This document shows, piece after piece, positions 27,263 to 36,438 of a stretch of 64,000 nucleotides of DNA. The notes under the pieces are model-generated. The model saw only the letters and a program-made list of their open reading frames with translations. It ran no database searches and was not told where the DNA came from. The translations under genes were made by a program, and so were the position numbers. Source of the DNA: Paenibacillus macerans (GTDB lineage Bacteria > Bacillota > Bacilli > Paenibacillales > Paenibacillaceae). The DNA is taken from contig NZ_JAMBOE010000003.1 of assembly GCF_023715465.1 (NCBI RefSeq), positions 372,001 to 436,000 of the forward strand. The letters run 5' to 3'. Each line of letters begins with the position of its first letter. The stretch's first letter is position 1.

Positions 27263-28099
27263 TTAAATCTCCCGGCTCGTCAGCCGTTGAATGTGAATGA
27301 CGAGATAAAACATTTCCTCGTTCGTCAGCTTTTTGTTGTAATTACGCTCCAAATAATTGACCAGCTTTTGCGTACAAACATACGCCTCGGGATATTTCTC
27401 TTTGACTTGATCATAAAGAGAATCCTGTTCCTCCGGAATCAGCTCATTCTGGAGCATGCGGTATGCAAAGTACTTCAAATGCGTCATAAACCGGCTATAA
27501 TTCAAGGACTCCTCATCGATCTTGATTCCATAATGGTATTTCACAATATTCGCCAGGTCATTTACAATCCGGGTCACGATCACGGTATTTCGCATATCCT
27601 GCCCGGTATGTTGCGCGTTGACAAAATGCAAGGCAATAGACCCCGCTTCATCTTCCGGAAGACGAATGCCCAGCTTTTGTTCAATCAGGTCCAGCGCACC
27701 CAGCGCGATGCGAAACTCTTCCTTGTAGAATTTTTTGATTTCCCAAAGCAGGACGTTCTTAATTTGCAGGCCTTCCTCCAATCTGACGAGAGCAAAGCTG
27801 ATATGGTCGGTCAATGTGATATAAATGTTATCGCTCAGTTTCGCGGACAGATTCCGCTTCGCATATTCGATAATTTCATGAGAAAGCTCCAGATGCTCGA
27901 CCGGAATTTCACTAACCAGTCCCGCCAGCTTATCGGTGTTTCCCTTGTCCAACACAAACTTTTTGTCTACCTTGGAAAAGTCGACGAATTCCGCATTATG
28001 TTTGTTAAACCCGATGCCTTTTCCCATCACGATGATTTCGTTCTGATGCTCATCGGCCAATAATATCACATTGTTATTGAATATTTTTTTGATTTTCAT
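27263..28099 (-). CDS. licT: LicT/BglG family antiterminator
   Basis: 278 residues. The RNA-binding CAT domain (1-55, KIKKIFNNNVILLADEHQNEIIVMGKGIGF) is followed by two PRD domains. Their phospho-His regions are visible: LTDHISFALVR and LHFVNAQH in PRD1, and MTHLKYFAYRM and VIHIQRL in PRD2. The PTS inactivates it by phosphorylation when the sugar is absent. A RAT lies before its own gene and another between it and the PTS gene, so it controls both. Confidence 0.93.
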   Translation of the reverse strand: MKIKKIFNNNVILLADEHQNEIIVMGKGIGFNKHNAEFVDFSKVDKKFVLDKGNTDKLAGLVSEIPVEHLELSHEIIEYAKRNLSAKLSDNIYITLTDHISFALVRLEEGLQIKNVLLWEIKKFYKEEFRIALGALDLIEQKLGIRLPEDEAGSIALHFVNAQHTGQDMRNTVIVTRIVNDLANIVKYHYGIKIDEESLNYSRFMTHLKYFAYRMLQNELIPEEQDSLYDQVKEKYPEAYVCTQKLVNYLERNYNKKLTNEEMFYLVIHIQRLTSREI

Positions 28100-28135
28100 T
28101 TAACTCACCTTCACACCTTCTCGCAGTAGGATAAC

Positions 28136-28228
28136 AAAAATACCTAAATTGAAACGATAAAAACCGCTGCACATAAGCAACTTCATATCGTCACAATTTA
28201 GGTATCGCCTGCCGAACAGTCACAACCC
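28136..28228 (-). promoter_or_regulatory. second RAT/terminator, in the licT leader
   Basis: On the minus strand GGGTTGTGACTGTTCGGCAG followed by GCGATACC is almost the same as the RAT before the PTS gene. It overlaps a terminator stem (ATACCTAAATTG with CAATTTAGGTAT, then TTTTTG). licT is thus autoregulated. Confidence 0.85.
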
Positions 28229-28255
28229 TAATTAAATTAATTAATGAAATTAGTT

Positions 28256-28270
28256 TTGGAAGCGCATTAA
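28256..28270. promoter_or_regulatory. cre-like CcpA site upstream of licT
   Basis: TTGGAAGCGCATTAA matches WTGNAANCGNWNNCW at 14 of 15 positions, with A at position 14 as in the sites at 13734 and 41784. It lies just upstream of the RAT leader. Confidence 0.5.
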
Positions 28271-28749
28271 TTTTGATATAAATATAGCATGATCACGGGA
28301 ACAAATCAAGGGATTTTACATATGGTTTTATTTGGAATAGAGTCTTGAATAGTTGAGATATTTTCGTTTTTTGATGGTTGTGGAGTTATTCACTAATTTC
28401 CTCGTACTCTTTTTTGGCATAAGTACGGCAATAAACCGCACTTATGCCTGTACATATATAAGCTCCATATCAAGATATTCATCTAACTTATCATGGTATT
28501 TGCATAAGGAGTCGGTCTTGTTGCTGTTCGCAGCCCACCGAGACTTTTTCAGTGTTTTCCCTTATAAGCTATTTTATTTTCAGCCCCAGGTATAGCGATT
28601 TTTTCAACAGAAATTTGTCCTGTAATCTCTTTTGCTGCATTGGAGAATGGCGTGATCCAAACATTAAGGAAATTGGACACTTGATCACTTTCTCCGACAA
28701 AATGACAAGTCAAGGGTTACAATCACTGCATCTTGATCCAGAATTAATC
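28271..28749. other. intergenic stretch without recognised gene; strong hairpin at 28416-28448
   Basis: No convincing frame or known family is seen. A hairpin GGCATAAGTACGG / CCGCACTTATGCC (one mismatch, 7-base loop) stands out. It is not followed by a T-run on either strand, so it is no ordinary terminator. It could be an operator, a small RNA element or a decayed insertion end. Confidence 0.4.
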
Positions 28750-29742
28750 TTAAGACAAGCGCACCAGAATGCGGCCACGAGTCTTAGATTGCAAAATATC
28801 GGAAAGCGCCTCAGGCAGTTCCTGCAGAGATACCTCGCGATCCACCAGCGTCTCCAACCGCTCCGGTTTTAAATCATGTGCCATAAGTTTCCATAAATTA
28901 GCTCTCCGTTCTGCGGAGCAATAAACGGAGTCGATACCTAAAAGATTAACTCCACGCAAGATAAACGGCATAACGGTTGTCGGCACTTGCGTTCCTCCGG
29001 TCAAGCCGCTAACCGCAACGGAACCTCCATACATGATTTTGCTCAAAATGGCCGCAAGCATATGACCACCTACAGAGTCAACTGCCGCTTGCCATAGTTG
29101 TTTATTGAGCGGCTTGCCGCTGTTTTCGACAACATCCTCGCGAGAGATGACTTCACTTGCGCCGAGCGATTTCAAATAATCGGCAGCATCCGATTTTCCT
29201 GTGCTGGCAACCACTTGATAGCCTTTCTTATGCAGCATGGCCACAGCCGCACCGCCAACACCGCCAGTTGCTCCCGTAACCAAAATCTTTCCTTTCTCGG
29301 GTACAACTCCATTATCTTCCAAACGCATAATGGATAAAGCCGCAGTAAAGCCAGCCGTTCCGTAGATCATGGCTTCTTTTAATGTCAGTCCGGCTGGAAG
29401 GGGTACAATCCAATCCGCTGGAATACGGGCATATTCGCTAAATCCACCGTAGTGTGATACACCTACTTCATAACCGGTGACCAAAACCTGTTGTCCCTCT
29501 TGAAATCTAGGGTCGGTGGAGGAAACTACGCAACCCGACAAATCAATGCCTGGTATGAAAGGGTACGAGCGAACAATTTTCCCTTCCGGAATGCTGGCCA
29601 AACCATCTTTGTAATTTACGCTGGAATAGGCTACTTTAATTAATACTTCTCCTGCGGGCAATTGCTCGAATGGAACATTTTTGACGCCGACTGAAAATGT
29701 GTCGTTTTTTTCAACAACCAAGGCTTGAAACGTTGCAGTCAT
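28750..29742 (-). CDS. YhdH/YhfP (AcuI) type NADPH oxidoreductase
   Basis: 330-residue medium-chain reductase. VNYKDGLASIPEGKIVRSYPFIPGIDLSG is the typical YhdH/YhfP N-terminal region, and ILVTGATGGVGGAAVAML is the NADPH-binding motif; no zinc ligands are seen. Characterised members (AcuI, YhdH) reduce acrylyl-CoA to propionyl-CoA. GGAG precedes the ATG. Its promoter has the operator TTGACCGGTCAGAATAA at the -35 (29790-29806), shared with the divergent apbE. This links it to the reductase and CoA-transferase further on. Confidence 0.87.
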   Translation of the reverse strand: MTATFQALVVEKNDTFSVGVKNVPFEQLPAGEVLIKVAYSSVNYKDGLASIPEGKIVRSYPFIPGIDLSGCVVSSTDPRFQEGQQVLVTGYEVGVSHYGGFSEYARIPADWIVPLPAGLTLKEAMIYGTAGFTAALSIMRLEDNGVVPEKGKILVTGATGGVGGAAVAMLHKKGYQVVASTGKSDAADYLKSLGASEVISREDVVENSGKPLNKQLWQAAVDSVGGHMLAAILSKIMYGGSVAVSGLTGGTQVPTTVMPFILRGVNLLGIDSVYCSAERRANLWKLMAHDLKPERLETLVDREVSLQELPEALSDILQSKTRGRILVRLS

Positions 29743-29777
29743 AAAATCGTCTCCTTTGTATAAATTGCATTAACTTA

Positions 29778-29825
29778 GTTATACAAAATTTATTCTGACC
29801 GGTCAACTTTTATTTGTAGTATAAT
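29778..29825. promoter_or_regulatory. operator 1 with divergent promoters (oxidoreductase / apbE)
   Basis: Operator TTGACCGGTCAGAATAA (minus strand) covers 29790-29806. On the minus strand TTGACC (29801-29806), 17 bases and TATAAC (29778-29783) form the oxidoreductase promoter. On the plus strand TATAAT (29820-29825) with a weak -35 inside the operator could drive apbE. The core TGACCGGTCA is a perfect palindrome. Confidence 0.75.
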
Positions 29826-29860
29826 ATGGCTAGACACATGGAAAGGACCGGATTGCAGAA

Positions 29861-30826
29861 ATGAACAAATACTCAAAATGCTTTCAAATGATGGGAACCA
29901 TGATTAATTTGAACATTTATCATGAAAATGGGGATTACTTGCTAAATCAAGCTCAGAATATATTGGGGAAATTTGAAGCTCGTTATACCATCAACAGAAC
30001 TTACTCTGAACTGATGGAAGTAAATCAAAACTCCGGCATTCAAGCTGTAACAGTTGGTGAAGATTTATACGATTTAGTTAAATTAGGAAAAGAGATCAGT
30101 ATTCATTCCAATGGCATTTTTAACATTGCTATCGGTCCTTTAGTAAAGTTATGGAATATTGGATTTAAACAGGCGAGAGTGCCCAGCAAAGCGGAAATTC
30201 GTGATTGTTTATCATTAATAAATCCCCAAGAAATTAAACTGGACGATTCCCAACACTCCGTTCATTTGCTGAAAAAAGGGATGGTCATTGATTTAGGCGC
30301 CATTGCTAAAGGATATTTTGCGGACCAACTAAAAAGATTCTTTATTGAACACGGAGTTAAGGAAGGGATTATTGATTTAGGCGGTAATGTCCTATCCATC
30401 GGATCTTCACCGGTACAAAGAGATGGTTATTGGCATGTAGGCATTCAAAATCCCTTTAAAAGCAGAGGAAATATTATTGGGGTTGTGCTAATGAAAGATC
30501 GGTCAGTGGTCACTTCAGGTATCTACGAACGTTACTTTCATCAAAAAAATAATACATACCACCATATCCTTGATTCAAAAACGGGTTACCCCATGGAAAA
30601 TGACATTGCCAGCGTAACCATCATCTCCGACAACTCCGTTACCGGCGAGATTTGGACAACGCTAGGATTTGCCGATTCAGCTAAAATAAGCATTAAAAAG
30701 TTGAATGCCGAAAAAAATATGGAAGGAATCATCATCGCAAAAGACGGAAAAATGTATGTCACCTCGGGATTATTGGCTGATCCTTCAGTTGATACTGAAC
30801 AGGTTGCTAAATTTTTGTATATCTAG
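29861..30826 (+). CDS. apbE: FAD:protein FMN transferase (ApbE)
   Basis: 321 residues of the ApbE family. GTMINLNIYHEN near the start, VIDLGAIAKGYFADQL, IIDLGGNVLSIGS, SGIYERYF and HHILDSKTGYPMEND are the conserved blocks for FAD and metal binding. It attaches FMN covalently to a Thr of FMN_bind domains. There is no lipobox or signal peptide, so it works in the cytoplasm, as does its likely client, the FMN_bind-containing reductase encoded next to it. AAAGGA lies upstream of the ATG. Convergent to the reductase gene with a shared terminator. Confidence 0.9.
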   Translation: MNKYSKCFQMMGTMINLNIYHENGDYLLNQAQNILGKFEARYTINRTYSELMEVNQNSGIQAVTVGEDLYDLVKLGKEISIHSNGIFNIAIGPLVKLWNIGFKQARVPSKAEIRDCLSLINPQEIKLDDSQHSVHLLKKGMVIDLGAIAKGYFADQLKRFFIEHGVKEGIIDLGGNVLSIGSSPVQRDGYWHVGIQNPFKSRGNIIGVVLMKDRSVVTSGIYERYFHQKNNTYHHILDSKTGYPMENDIASVTIISDNSVTGEIWTTLGFADSAKISIKKLNAEKNMEGIIIAKDGKMYVTSGLLADPSVDTEQVAKFLYI

Positions 30827-30856
30827 TGTCTGATGAATCATCCTTTCAAAAAAGAA

Positions 30857-30901
30857 AAACCGCGCAAGCAGCCCGGCTAAGATGTGTTGCTTGCGCGGTT
30901 T
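30857..30901. terminator. bidirectional terminator between apbE and the reductase
   Basis: AAACCGCGCAAGCA pairs with TGCTTGCGCGGTTT, 14 bp perfect, with A- and T-rich flanks. Confidence 0.9.
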
Positions 30902-30921
30902 GTTTTGCACCGGAAAGTAGT

Positions 30922-33900
30922 TTATCTTAAATCCGCCGCATTTTCACCGGCAATACGCCCATACGTAAAGATATCGAGTAAAGCGTTCCCCCCGAGGCGA
31001 TTCCCGGCATGTATCCCGCCAGCAACTTCACCGGCAGCATATAATCCAGGGATTATATTACCATCCTTATTAATGACATGGGCTTCCGTATCAATTTTCA
31101 GCCCGCCCATCGTATGATGGACAGCCGGCTTCCGCGGCGTTGCATAGAAAGGAGCCTTTCCAACCTTTAAATCAAAGGCGCTCTTATGAAATTCCGGATC
31201 ATAACCAAGATCGACATATTGATTATACTTCTTGATCGTCTCGACCAGAGCCTCACCAGGCACGCCAATTTGCTGGGCCAGTTCTTCCAGCGTATCCGCT
31301 TGATAGATTACGCCCTCCCGTATTTCGCGCTCTATCTTCTCGTCGGATGTGTTGGCTGCTGTTTTGCGGATTTCCTCATCGGCTATCATATATACTAACC
31401 CGCCGTTATCGTAGAAAGCTTTTGACAACACATCCCTGCTTTCGCATTCGTTAACAAAACGCTGGCCACCCTGATTAACAAACACAAAATTCGCCGGCGG
31501 AACAATCAGCCCCGTCAATAAAGCTCCCGACTTCGGATCGGAAACAGGCATGAGTTGGGCAAAACCCATGCCGACCAAATCAGCGCCAACTTCTTCTCCC
31601 ATCCGTATCCCGTCGCCTGTAATAGCCGGAGAATTGGTTGTTTTAATATCGCCTGGGATATCCTTCCAATAGGTATTGTATTGCTGCAGCATTTTGGTAT
31701 TGGCGCCAAAACCGCCGGAAGTTAAAATTACGGCGTTATTGACATGCAGAATCACTTTTGTTCCATTGGGTTTGCTGGCTTCAACGCCCACTACTTTGCC
31801 ATCTTCAACGATTAAATGTTCAGCCTTGGTATCGGTCATGATCCGTCCATTTCTTTCAACTACGTTTCTCTGCAATACCTCAATAAATTCAGCGCCTTTC
31901 GGCCGTTTAGGCTTGTGGCTGCGGCGCCATAATGCTCCGACAGGTATGTCAACAACGCTTGTGTTGAAGTCCACTCCTTTATCGGACAACCAGTTCACGG
32001 TCTCCATGGCGCGATTCGTTAAATTTTCCACCAGATCGTACTGACCGTATATTGTATTTCCTTTTAAATCCGTTCGTTTCCCGCCAAGATAGGTTTGGAT
32101 TCGATGCAATTCTACGGAATCAAACAAATAATTGCGGCCTTGTTCTACGTCAGCCAAATAGCTCGCGATCTGTTGCTGCAGCACTTTGAAATCATCTAAA
32201 TATCGTCCGTTGAACTCTGCATAAGGGGTGTTAGCCAATGCTATTAAAGTTTCTTTTTCGCCGTCCAGACTTGGAAAAGTTCTTTGCCATTCAGGTTGTG
32301 CGGCATTCACCCATCCGCCGGTACGAACTGTATTTCCGCCAATGGCCGGAAATTTCTCCAGCAAAATGACAGACTTCCCCTTGTTCAAGGCCGAAACCGC
32401 TGCACTTAATCCAGCACCTCCGCCGCCGACAACAACAATATCCACTGTTTCTTCGATGACTTTATTTGACCATTCTACAGTGGCTTTGGGCCGATAACGC
32501 AGTACCTCTGAATTTCCGCCAGCTGCCTCTATTGCTTCGGCAACCCCATCAATCACCCCTTGGCTGGTTACCGTAGCTCCTGAAATTACATCCACATTTA
32601 ACGTTTGACCCTCAATAATCAATTGCGGCAATCGTTCAAAAGCAGGGTTCGCAATGCCTTCCGATTCTTGGCGATCATCCACCACGATACTCATGATTTT
32701 ATCTTCGGAAAAAGTCACTTCCATTGGTAAATTGCCATTATGTCCCCGAGCCGATACGGAATAAGTACCCGGAACAAAACTTACTTTGACATTTTGCAGT
32801 TCTTTCATGCATTGGCGCTTTCGCTCTTCTTCTTGACTGTCAATAATCAAACCATCCATAATATCCCATAGGGGTGCCGGGATTTTCAGGTTTTCCCGCT
32901 CGGCAATATCAGCATAAATTTTACATTCTTCATTATTTCTGACTTTCGTAGCCCATGCAGGTTCAACCAAATAGGCCCTTCCAAGACTAACTGCGTCATA
33001 CCCATCCTCCAACGCTTTTTCTGCATCAGCTTTCTGGTGAATGCCCCCAACTCCCAGAACAGGGATTTTAGCCAGAGCTGCAGTTTGTTGTTTGCGATAT
33101 TTATGAATTAAAAATTCTTTATCTTCTTTATCTACAATTGATGTTCTTTGCCAGTTATTCATAGAGAAGTGGAAATAATCAGGAGTGTAAGCAGCCAACG
33201 TATTTAACAGATACATCGTATCTTCAAAGCGTATTCCAGGTTCTTCAATTTCTTCAGGCGAAAAACGAAAGCCTATAATAAAATCGGCCGCTTGCACTTC
33301 TTTTACTGCTCTTTGAACCTCTTCCAATACAGCAATCGGAAATGCCATACGCTTTTCACGGCTGCCTCCCCATTTATCTTGACGGCGATTAGAGTGAGGT
33401 GAAAAGAATTGTTGAATTAAGTAGGTATTTGCTCCATGGATCTCCACACCATCGAATCCGGCTATTATCGCTCGTTTAGCGGCTTCTCCAAAACGAAGAA
33501 TCATTTTCTCAATGTCTTCAGCTGACATTTCTAACGGAATAACCGCACCCTCACGCAATGCCGCTATAGGACTTGCAGAAATAGGCTGAGCTCCGCCATT
33601 CAATTCCGGACTACCCATTCGGCCTGCATGATAAATTTGTAAGATAGCCTTAGATCCCTTTTCTTTTATTGCACTCGAAAGTTTTCTTAGACCGTCGATT
33701 TTATCGTCGGTATCTGCGCCCAGCGCTCCAGGAAAAGCACGTCCGTGATTTTCCACAAATGCGCTTTCTACAATGATTGCCGCCGCATCCCCTGAGCGCA
33801 GTGCGTAATATTCTATCATTTCATTCGTCACTCGACCATCATAAAATGCCGATTGAATCGTCATGGGTGCCATGACGATCCGATTCTTTAAAACAGCTCC

Positions 33901-33936
33901 GGAATGTAACGTTAGCGGGGTAAACAAATTCTTCAT
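30922..33936 (-). CDS. OYE - FMN_bind - FAD (fumarate-reductase-like) three-domain enoate reductase
   Basis: About 1004 residues. Residues 1-345 are an old-yellow-enzyme barrel ([31 protein letters not shown] with His167/Asn170). Residues ~380-475 are an FMN_bind domain with SGATVTS, where Thr455 is the expected site of covalent FMN. Residues ~495-1000 are a FAD_binding_2 domain ([39 protein letters not shown]) like fumarate, urocanate and acrylate reductases. NADH electrons would pass OYE-FMN, covalent FMN, then FAD. There is no signal peptide, so it is a soluble NADH:enoate reductase. ATG 33936 follows GGAGGAG. The substrate is unknown. Confidence 0.88.
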   Translation of the reverse strand: MKNLFTPLTLHSGAVLKNRIVMAPMTIQSAFYDGRVTNEMIEYYALRSGDAAAIIVESAFVENHGRAFPGALGADTDDKIDGLRKLSSAIKEKGSKAILQIYHAGRMGSPELNGGAQPISASPIAALREGAVIPLEMSAEDIEKMILRFGEAAKRAIIAGFDGVEIHGANTYLIQQFFSPHSNRRQDKWGGSREKRMAFPIAVLEEVQRAVKEVQAADFIIGFRFSPEEIEEPGIRFEDTMYLLNTLAAYTPDYFHFSMNNWQRTSIVDKEDKEFLIHKYRKQQTAALAKIPVLGVGGIHQKADAEKALEDGYDAVSLGRAYLVEPAWATKVRNNEECKIYADIAERENLKIPAPLWDIMDGLIIDSQEEERKRQCMKELQNVKVSFVPGTYSVSARGHNGNLPMEVTFSEDKIMSIVVDDRQESEGIANPAFERLPQLIIEGQTLNVDVISGATVTSQGVIDGVAEAIEAAGGNSEVLRYRPKATVEWSNKVIEETVDIVVVGGGGAGLSAAVSALNKGKSVILLEKFPAIGGNTVRTGGWVNAAQPEWQRTFPSLDGEKETLIALANTPYAEFNGRYLDDFKVLQQQIASYLADVEQGRNYLFDSVELHRIQTYLGGKRTDLKGNTIYGQYDLVENLTNRAMETVNWLSDKGVDFNTSVVDIPVGALWRRSHKPKRPKGAEFIEVLQRNVVERNGRIMTDTKAEHLIVEDGKVVGVEASKPNGTKVILHVNNAVILTSGGFGANTKMLQQYNTYWKDIPGDIKTTNSPAITGDGIRMGEEVGADLVGMGFAQLMPVSDPKSGALLTGLIVPPANFVFVNQGGQRFVNECESRDVLSKAFYDNGGLVYMIADEEIRKTAANTSDEKIEREIREGVIYQADTLEELAQQIGVPGEALVETIKKYNQYVDLGYDPEFHKSAFDLKVGKAPFYATPRKPAVHHTMGGLKIDTEAHVINKDGNIIPGLYAAGEVAGGIHAGNRLGGNALLDIFTYGRIAGENAADLR

Positions 33937-33984
33937 AAAGACTCCTCCACAAAATAGTTTGTACATTGCTTTAAAAGCTTAAAT

Positions 33985-34000
33985 TGTGAATTAATTCACG
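33985..34000. promoter_or_regulatory. Crp/Fnr-type box
   Basis: TGTGAATTAATTCACG fits TGTGA-N6-TCAC, the Fnr/Crp box type of Bacillus; the inner GTGAATTAATTCAC is a perfect 14-bp palindrome. It lies between the reductase promoter and its gene, so it could mean oxygen or nutrient control. It could also be a second regulator site. Confidence 0.4.
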
Positions 34001-34036
34001 TATAATACCAAAAAAATTGAAATTGACTCAATTCAT

Positions 34037-34065
34037 TTATACATATTTTATTCTGACCGGTCAAT
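34037..34065 (-). promoter_or_regulatory. operator 2 and promoter of the three-domain reductase
   Basis: TTGACCGGTCAGAATAA (minus strand, 34049-34065) is identical to operator 1. TTGACC is the -35, followed by 17 bases and TATAAA (34037-34042). The divergent tetR gene begins 94 bases away. Confidence 0.8.
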
Positions 34066-34158
34066 ATTATTTTTAGCTTAAGAAGTGCGGCATGATGAAG
34101 GTTCGAAATTTTGTGATATACTGAGATTATATTCAATACAGGAGTTTCTGGAGGTCTT

Positions 34159-34779
34159 ATGGTTCGCTATAAAAAATCTGAAGAAAAACAAAAACTGGTC
34201 CTGTATGCTGCCTTTCAGGCGGTTTCCGAGCTCGGCTTCGATTCCGTAACTCTTCAGGTTATCGCTGATTATGCGAAGGTGAGTAAAGGAGTTGTTCATT
34301 ATTATTTCGAGAGTAAAGAAGCCGTTCTTATTGAACTGTTGAAATGGCTGACCGCGAAAATCTATGAAAAGGAATGCGCTGCCATAAAGCTTGAAAAATC
34401 CGCCGCCAACAAGCTTCATGCGTATATCGGCTCTGCCTTTGTTTCTCCCGAGAAGAATCGCACATTTTATCGGGTATATTTGGACTTTCTGGCCAAAGCA
34501 AGCCGAAATCCGGTTTACCGTGAAATCAATCAACAGTTTTATGATAATTGCAACGCTATTGGGCAGGAAATTATCCAGTTGGGGCAAAAAGAAGGGATTT
34601 TTGCCGTAAATCTTTCCGCTGAGCAGACAGCTCCGAAGATTCGCGCAGTGATTGACGGCCATCTGATCCAATGGCTTATGATAGATCGGGATGATCTGCA
34701 TGAGTTCTATCGGGAAGCATGCTTACAGACAGTCATGAGCATGCTGAACAATTTCGGCGGCTTCGAAGCAAAGAAGTAA
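34159..34779 (+). CDS. TetR family transcriptional repressor
   Basis: 206 residues. The N-terminal HTH reads KLVLYAAFQAVSELGFDSVTLQVIADYAKVSKGVVHYYFESKEAVLIELL, a textbook TetR domain; the ~150-residue C-terminal part is the ligand-binding and dimer region. GGAGG precedes the ATG. It lies in the middle of three promoters that share one palindromic operator and is the natural candidate to bind it. The inducer may be the unsaturated acid or its CoA ester handled by the neighbouring enzymes (inference). Confidence 0.9.
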   Translation: MVRYKKSEEKQKLVLYAAFQAVSELGFDSVTLQVIADYAKVSKGVVHYYFESKEAVLIELLKWLTAKIYEKECAAIKLEKSAANKLHAYIGSAFVSPEKNRTFYRVYLDFLAKASRNPVYREINQQFYDNCNAIGQEIIQLGQKEGIFAVNLSAEQTAPKIRAVIDGHLIQWLMIDRDDLHEFYREACLQTVMSMLNNFGGFEAKK

Positions 34780-34788
34780 CAACACTTT

Positions 34789-34830
34789 AAAACGCTCGAA
34801 CCTTTAGGTCGAAAAGGGCGTTTTTCTTTT
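34789..34830 (+). terminator. terminator after tetR
   Basis: AAAACGC...GCGTTTT with an inner ACC-tTTA-GGT stem, then TTCTTTTT. Confidence 0.65.
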
Positions 34831-34904
34831 TATCCGCTTTGATCGGTATTTATAAAAGTTCGGAATTCCGTAGTATTTTAAAGCTTACTGTACCCTAAAA
34901 AATG

Positions 34905-34933
34905 TTGACCGGACAGAATAATTATTGTATAAA
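34905..34933 (+). promoter_or_regulatory. operator 3 and promoter of the CoA-transferase
   Basis: TTGACCGGACAGAATAA (34905-34921) differs from operators 1 and 2 by one base. TTGACC is the -35, 17 bases follow, then TATAAA (34928-34933). Same geometry as the other two promoters. Confidence 0.8.
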
Positions 34934-34989
34934 ATGAGCGTTGGACTGGGAAATCCATGTTTCAAACATTATTTTAGGGAGTGAGTAAT

Positions 34990-36438
34990 ATGAGCAATAG
35001 GTTGGGAAAGACCGGTGTATTCTCGGAACTGATGGCAATCCGTTCCGGTGAGAAGCTTGACCCAAACGAGGTTAACTTTACGGGTCAAGATCCGCTGTTT
35101 AGATCACCCTTTCGTATGGGCGAGACGCTGGCCGATGTCTTAGCGGCAAGAGCCGTTGCCGCTAACGATCTGTGGCAGCTGCGCACGGGTCGGCGGCAAA
35201 CCATCAGTATCGATGTGAGGGCTGCTGCCGCAACATGTCTGGGCGGCGAAGACATGACGCTCAGGCGTGATGAGAACGGACAGTATCGGCCTGTCCCGAT
35301 CCCGGAAGCTATGAAACATATGGTGGCGTTAACCCAGCCGTGGCAGACGGCGGATCATCGCTGGTTTGTGCCGCACTTCAACCTTCCGCATCTTGAGCGT
35401 CGGGTCTTGGATGTGTTAAAATGCGAAAATACGCCGGAGTCCGTTGCTCAGGCCGTTCGTCGCTGGAAGGCGGACGAACTTGAAGAGGCGTTGGCAGCCG
35501 TAAACGCATGTGGCGGGGTGGTTCGCACTCTGGAAGAATGGCTGGCGCATCCTCATGGGGCCTACTTGGCATCGCGTCCCGTAATAGAGATTACAAAAAT
35601 GGCTGACAGCGCTCCGGAACCGCTTCCCCCTGGAACTCAGCCGCAGCCATTATCCGGAGTACGAGTATTGGATTTAACCCGCATTTTGGCTGGCCCGACA
35701 GCAGGAATCAGCATGGCTGAGCATGGTGCGGACGTCCTGATGGTCACCGCTCCCCATCTGCCTCAGGTGCCCCCTTTCGTCCGCGACACCAGCCACGGCA
35801 AGCGCAGCTGCTTCCTGGATTTTAATCTTGCTCATGAAGCGGCCCGACTTAGAGATTTGGTTCAGGAAGCCGATGTATTCATTGAGGGGTATCGTCCACA
35901 CCGTCTCGAAGCCCATGGCTTCGGGGCCGATGATCTGGTGAAGCTGCGCCCGGGCTTGGTATATGTAAGTGTAAACTGTTATGGTTCCGGAGGGCCGTTT
36001 GCATCGCGCGCTGGCTGGGATCAGATCGCACAAGCGGTGACCGGGATCTGTCATACGCAGGGAATCGCGGAAAAGGCTGGTCAACCCAAGTTGACCCCGG
36101 TATACTTGTGTGATTTCCTTACCGGGTTTCTCGCCGGTTTTGGCGCCATGATCGCGTTGGCACGGCGTGCCCGCGAGGGAGGAAGCTATCGGGTGCAGGT
36201 ATCGCTGTGCCAGTCCGCAATGCTCCTGCAAAGACAGGGATTGCTGGAAAGCTTCGAACACGCTCCAGGCCGGCTGTCCGAGGCAGAATTTGAATCTTAC
36301 GCGGTATGCGACAACAATACGATTTACGGCGATCTGAAAAGTTTGGGCCCGGTAATCCGGATGTCCGAGACTTCTCCACGCTGGTCTAATACAACGCCCG
36401 AGCTTGGCAGCGACAAGGCTGAATGGTTGCCGCGATAA
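34990..36438 (+). CDS. CaiB/BaiF (class III) CoA-transferase
   Basis: About 482 residues. A divergent N-terminal ~215 residues are followed by the standard start of a class III CoA-transferase, LSGVRVLDLTRILAGPTAGISMAEHGADVLMV. DTSHGKRSCFLDF, DVFIEGYRPHRLEAHGFG, and CDFLTGFLAGFGAMIAL, with the region of the catalytic Asp, follow. It moves CoA between carboxylic acids. ATG 34990 is chosen (AGGGAG 8 bases upstream) over GTG 34981. The sequence is more GC-rich than its neighbours. Operator 3 ties it to the TetR regulon, where it could activate the acid reduced by the YhfP-type enzyme. Confidence 0.85.
   Translation: MSNRLGKTGVFSELMAIRSGEKLDPNEVNFTGQDPLFRSPFRMGETLADVLAARAVAANDLWQLRTGRRQTISIDVRAAAATCLGGEDMTLRRDENGQYRPVPIPEAMKHMVALTQPWQTADHRWFVPHFNLPHLERRVLDVLKCENTPESVAQAVRRWKADELEEALAAVNACGGVVRTLEEWLAHPHGAYLASRPVIEITKMADSAPEPLPPGTQPQPLSGVRVLDLTRILAGPTAGISMAEHGADVLMVTAPHLPQVPPFVRDTSHGKRSCFLDFNLAHEAARLRDLVQEADVFIEGYRPHRLEAHGFGADDLVKLRPGLVYVSVNCYGSGGPFASRAGWDQIAQAVTGICHTQGIAEKAGQPKLTPVYLCDFLTGFLAGFGAMIALARRAREGGSYRVQVSLCQSAMLLQRQGLLESFEHAPGRLSEAEFESYAVCDNNTIYGDLKSLGPVIRMSETSPRWSNTTPELGSDKAEWLPR

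Noticed and set aside
27179..28063. 294-codon plus-strand frame
   Set aside because: Antisense of licT and the RAT region, without a ribosome site or known domain.
34078..34701. 207-codon minus-strand frame opposite tetR
   Set aside because: TetR is a clear family member on the plus strand; the opposite frame has no domain.
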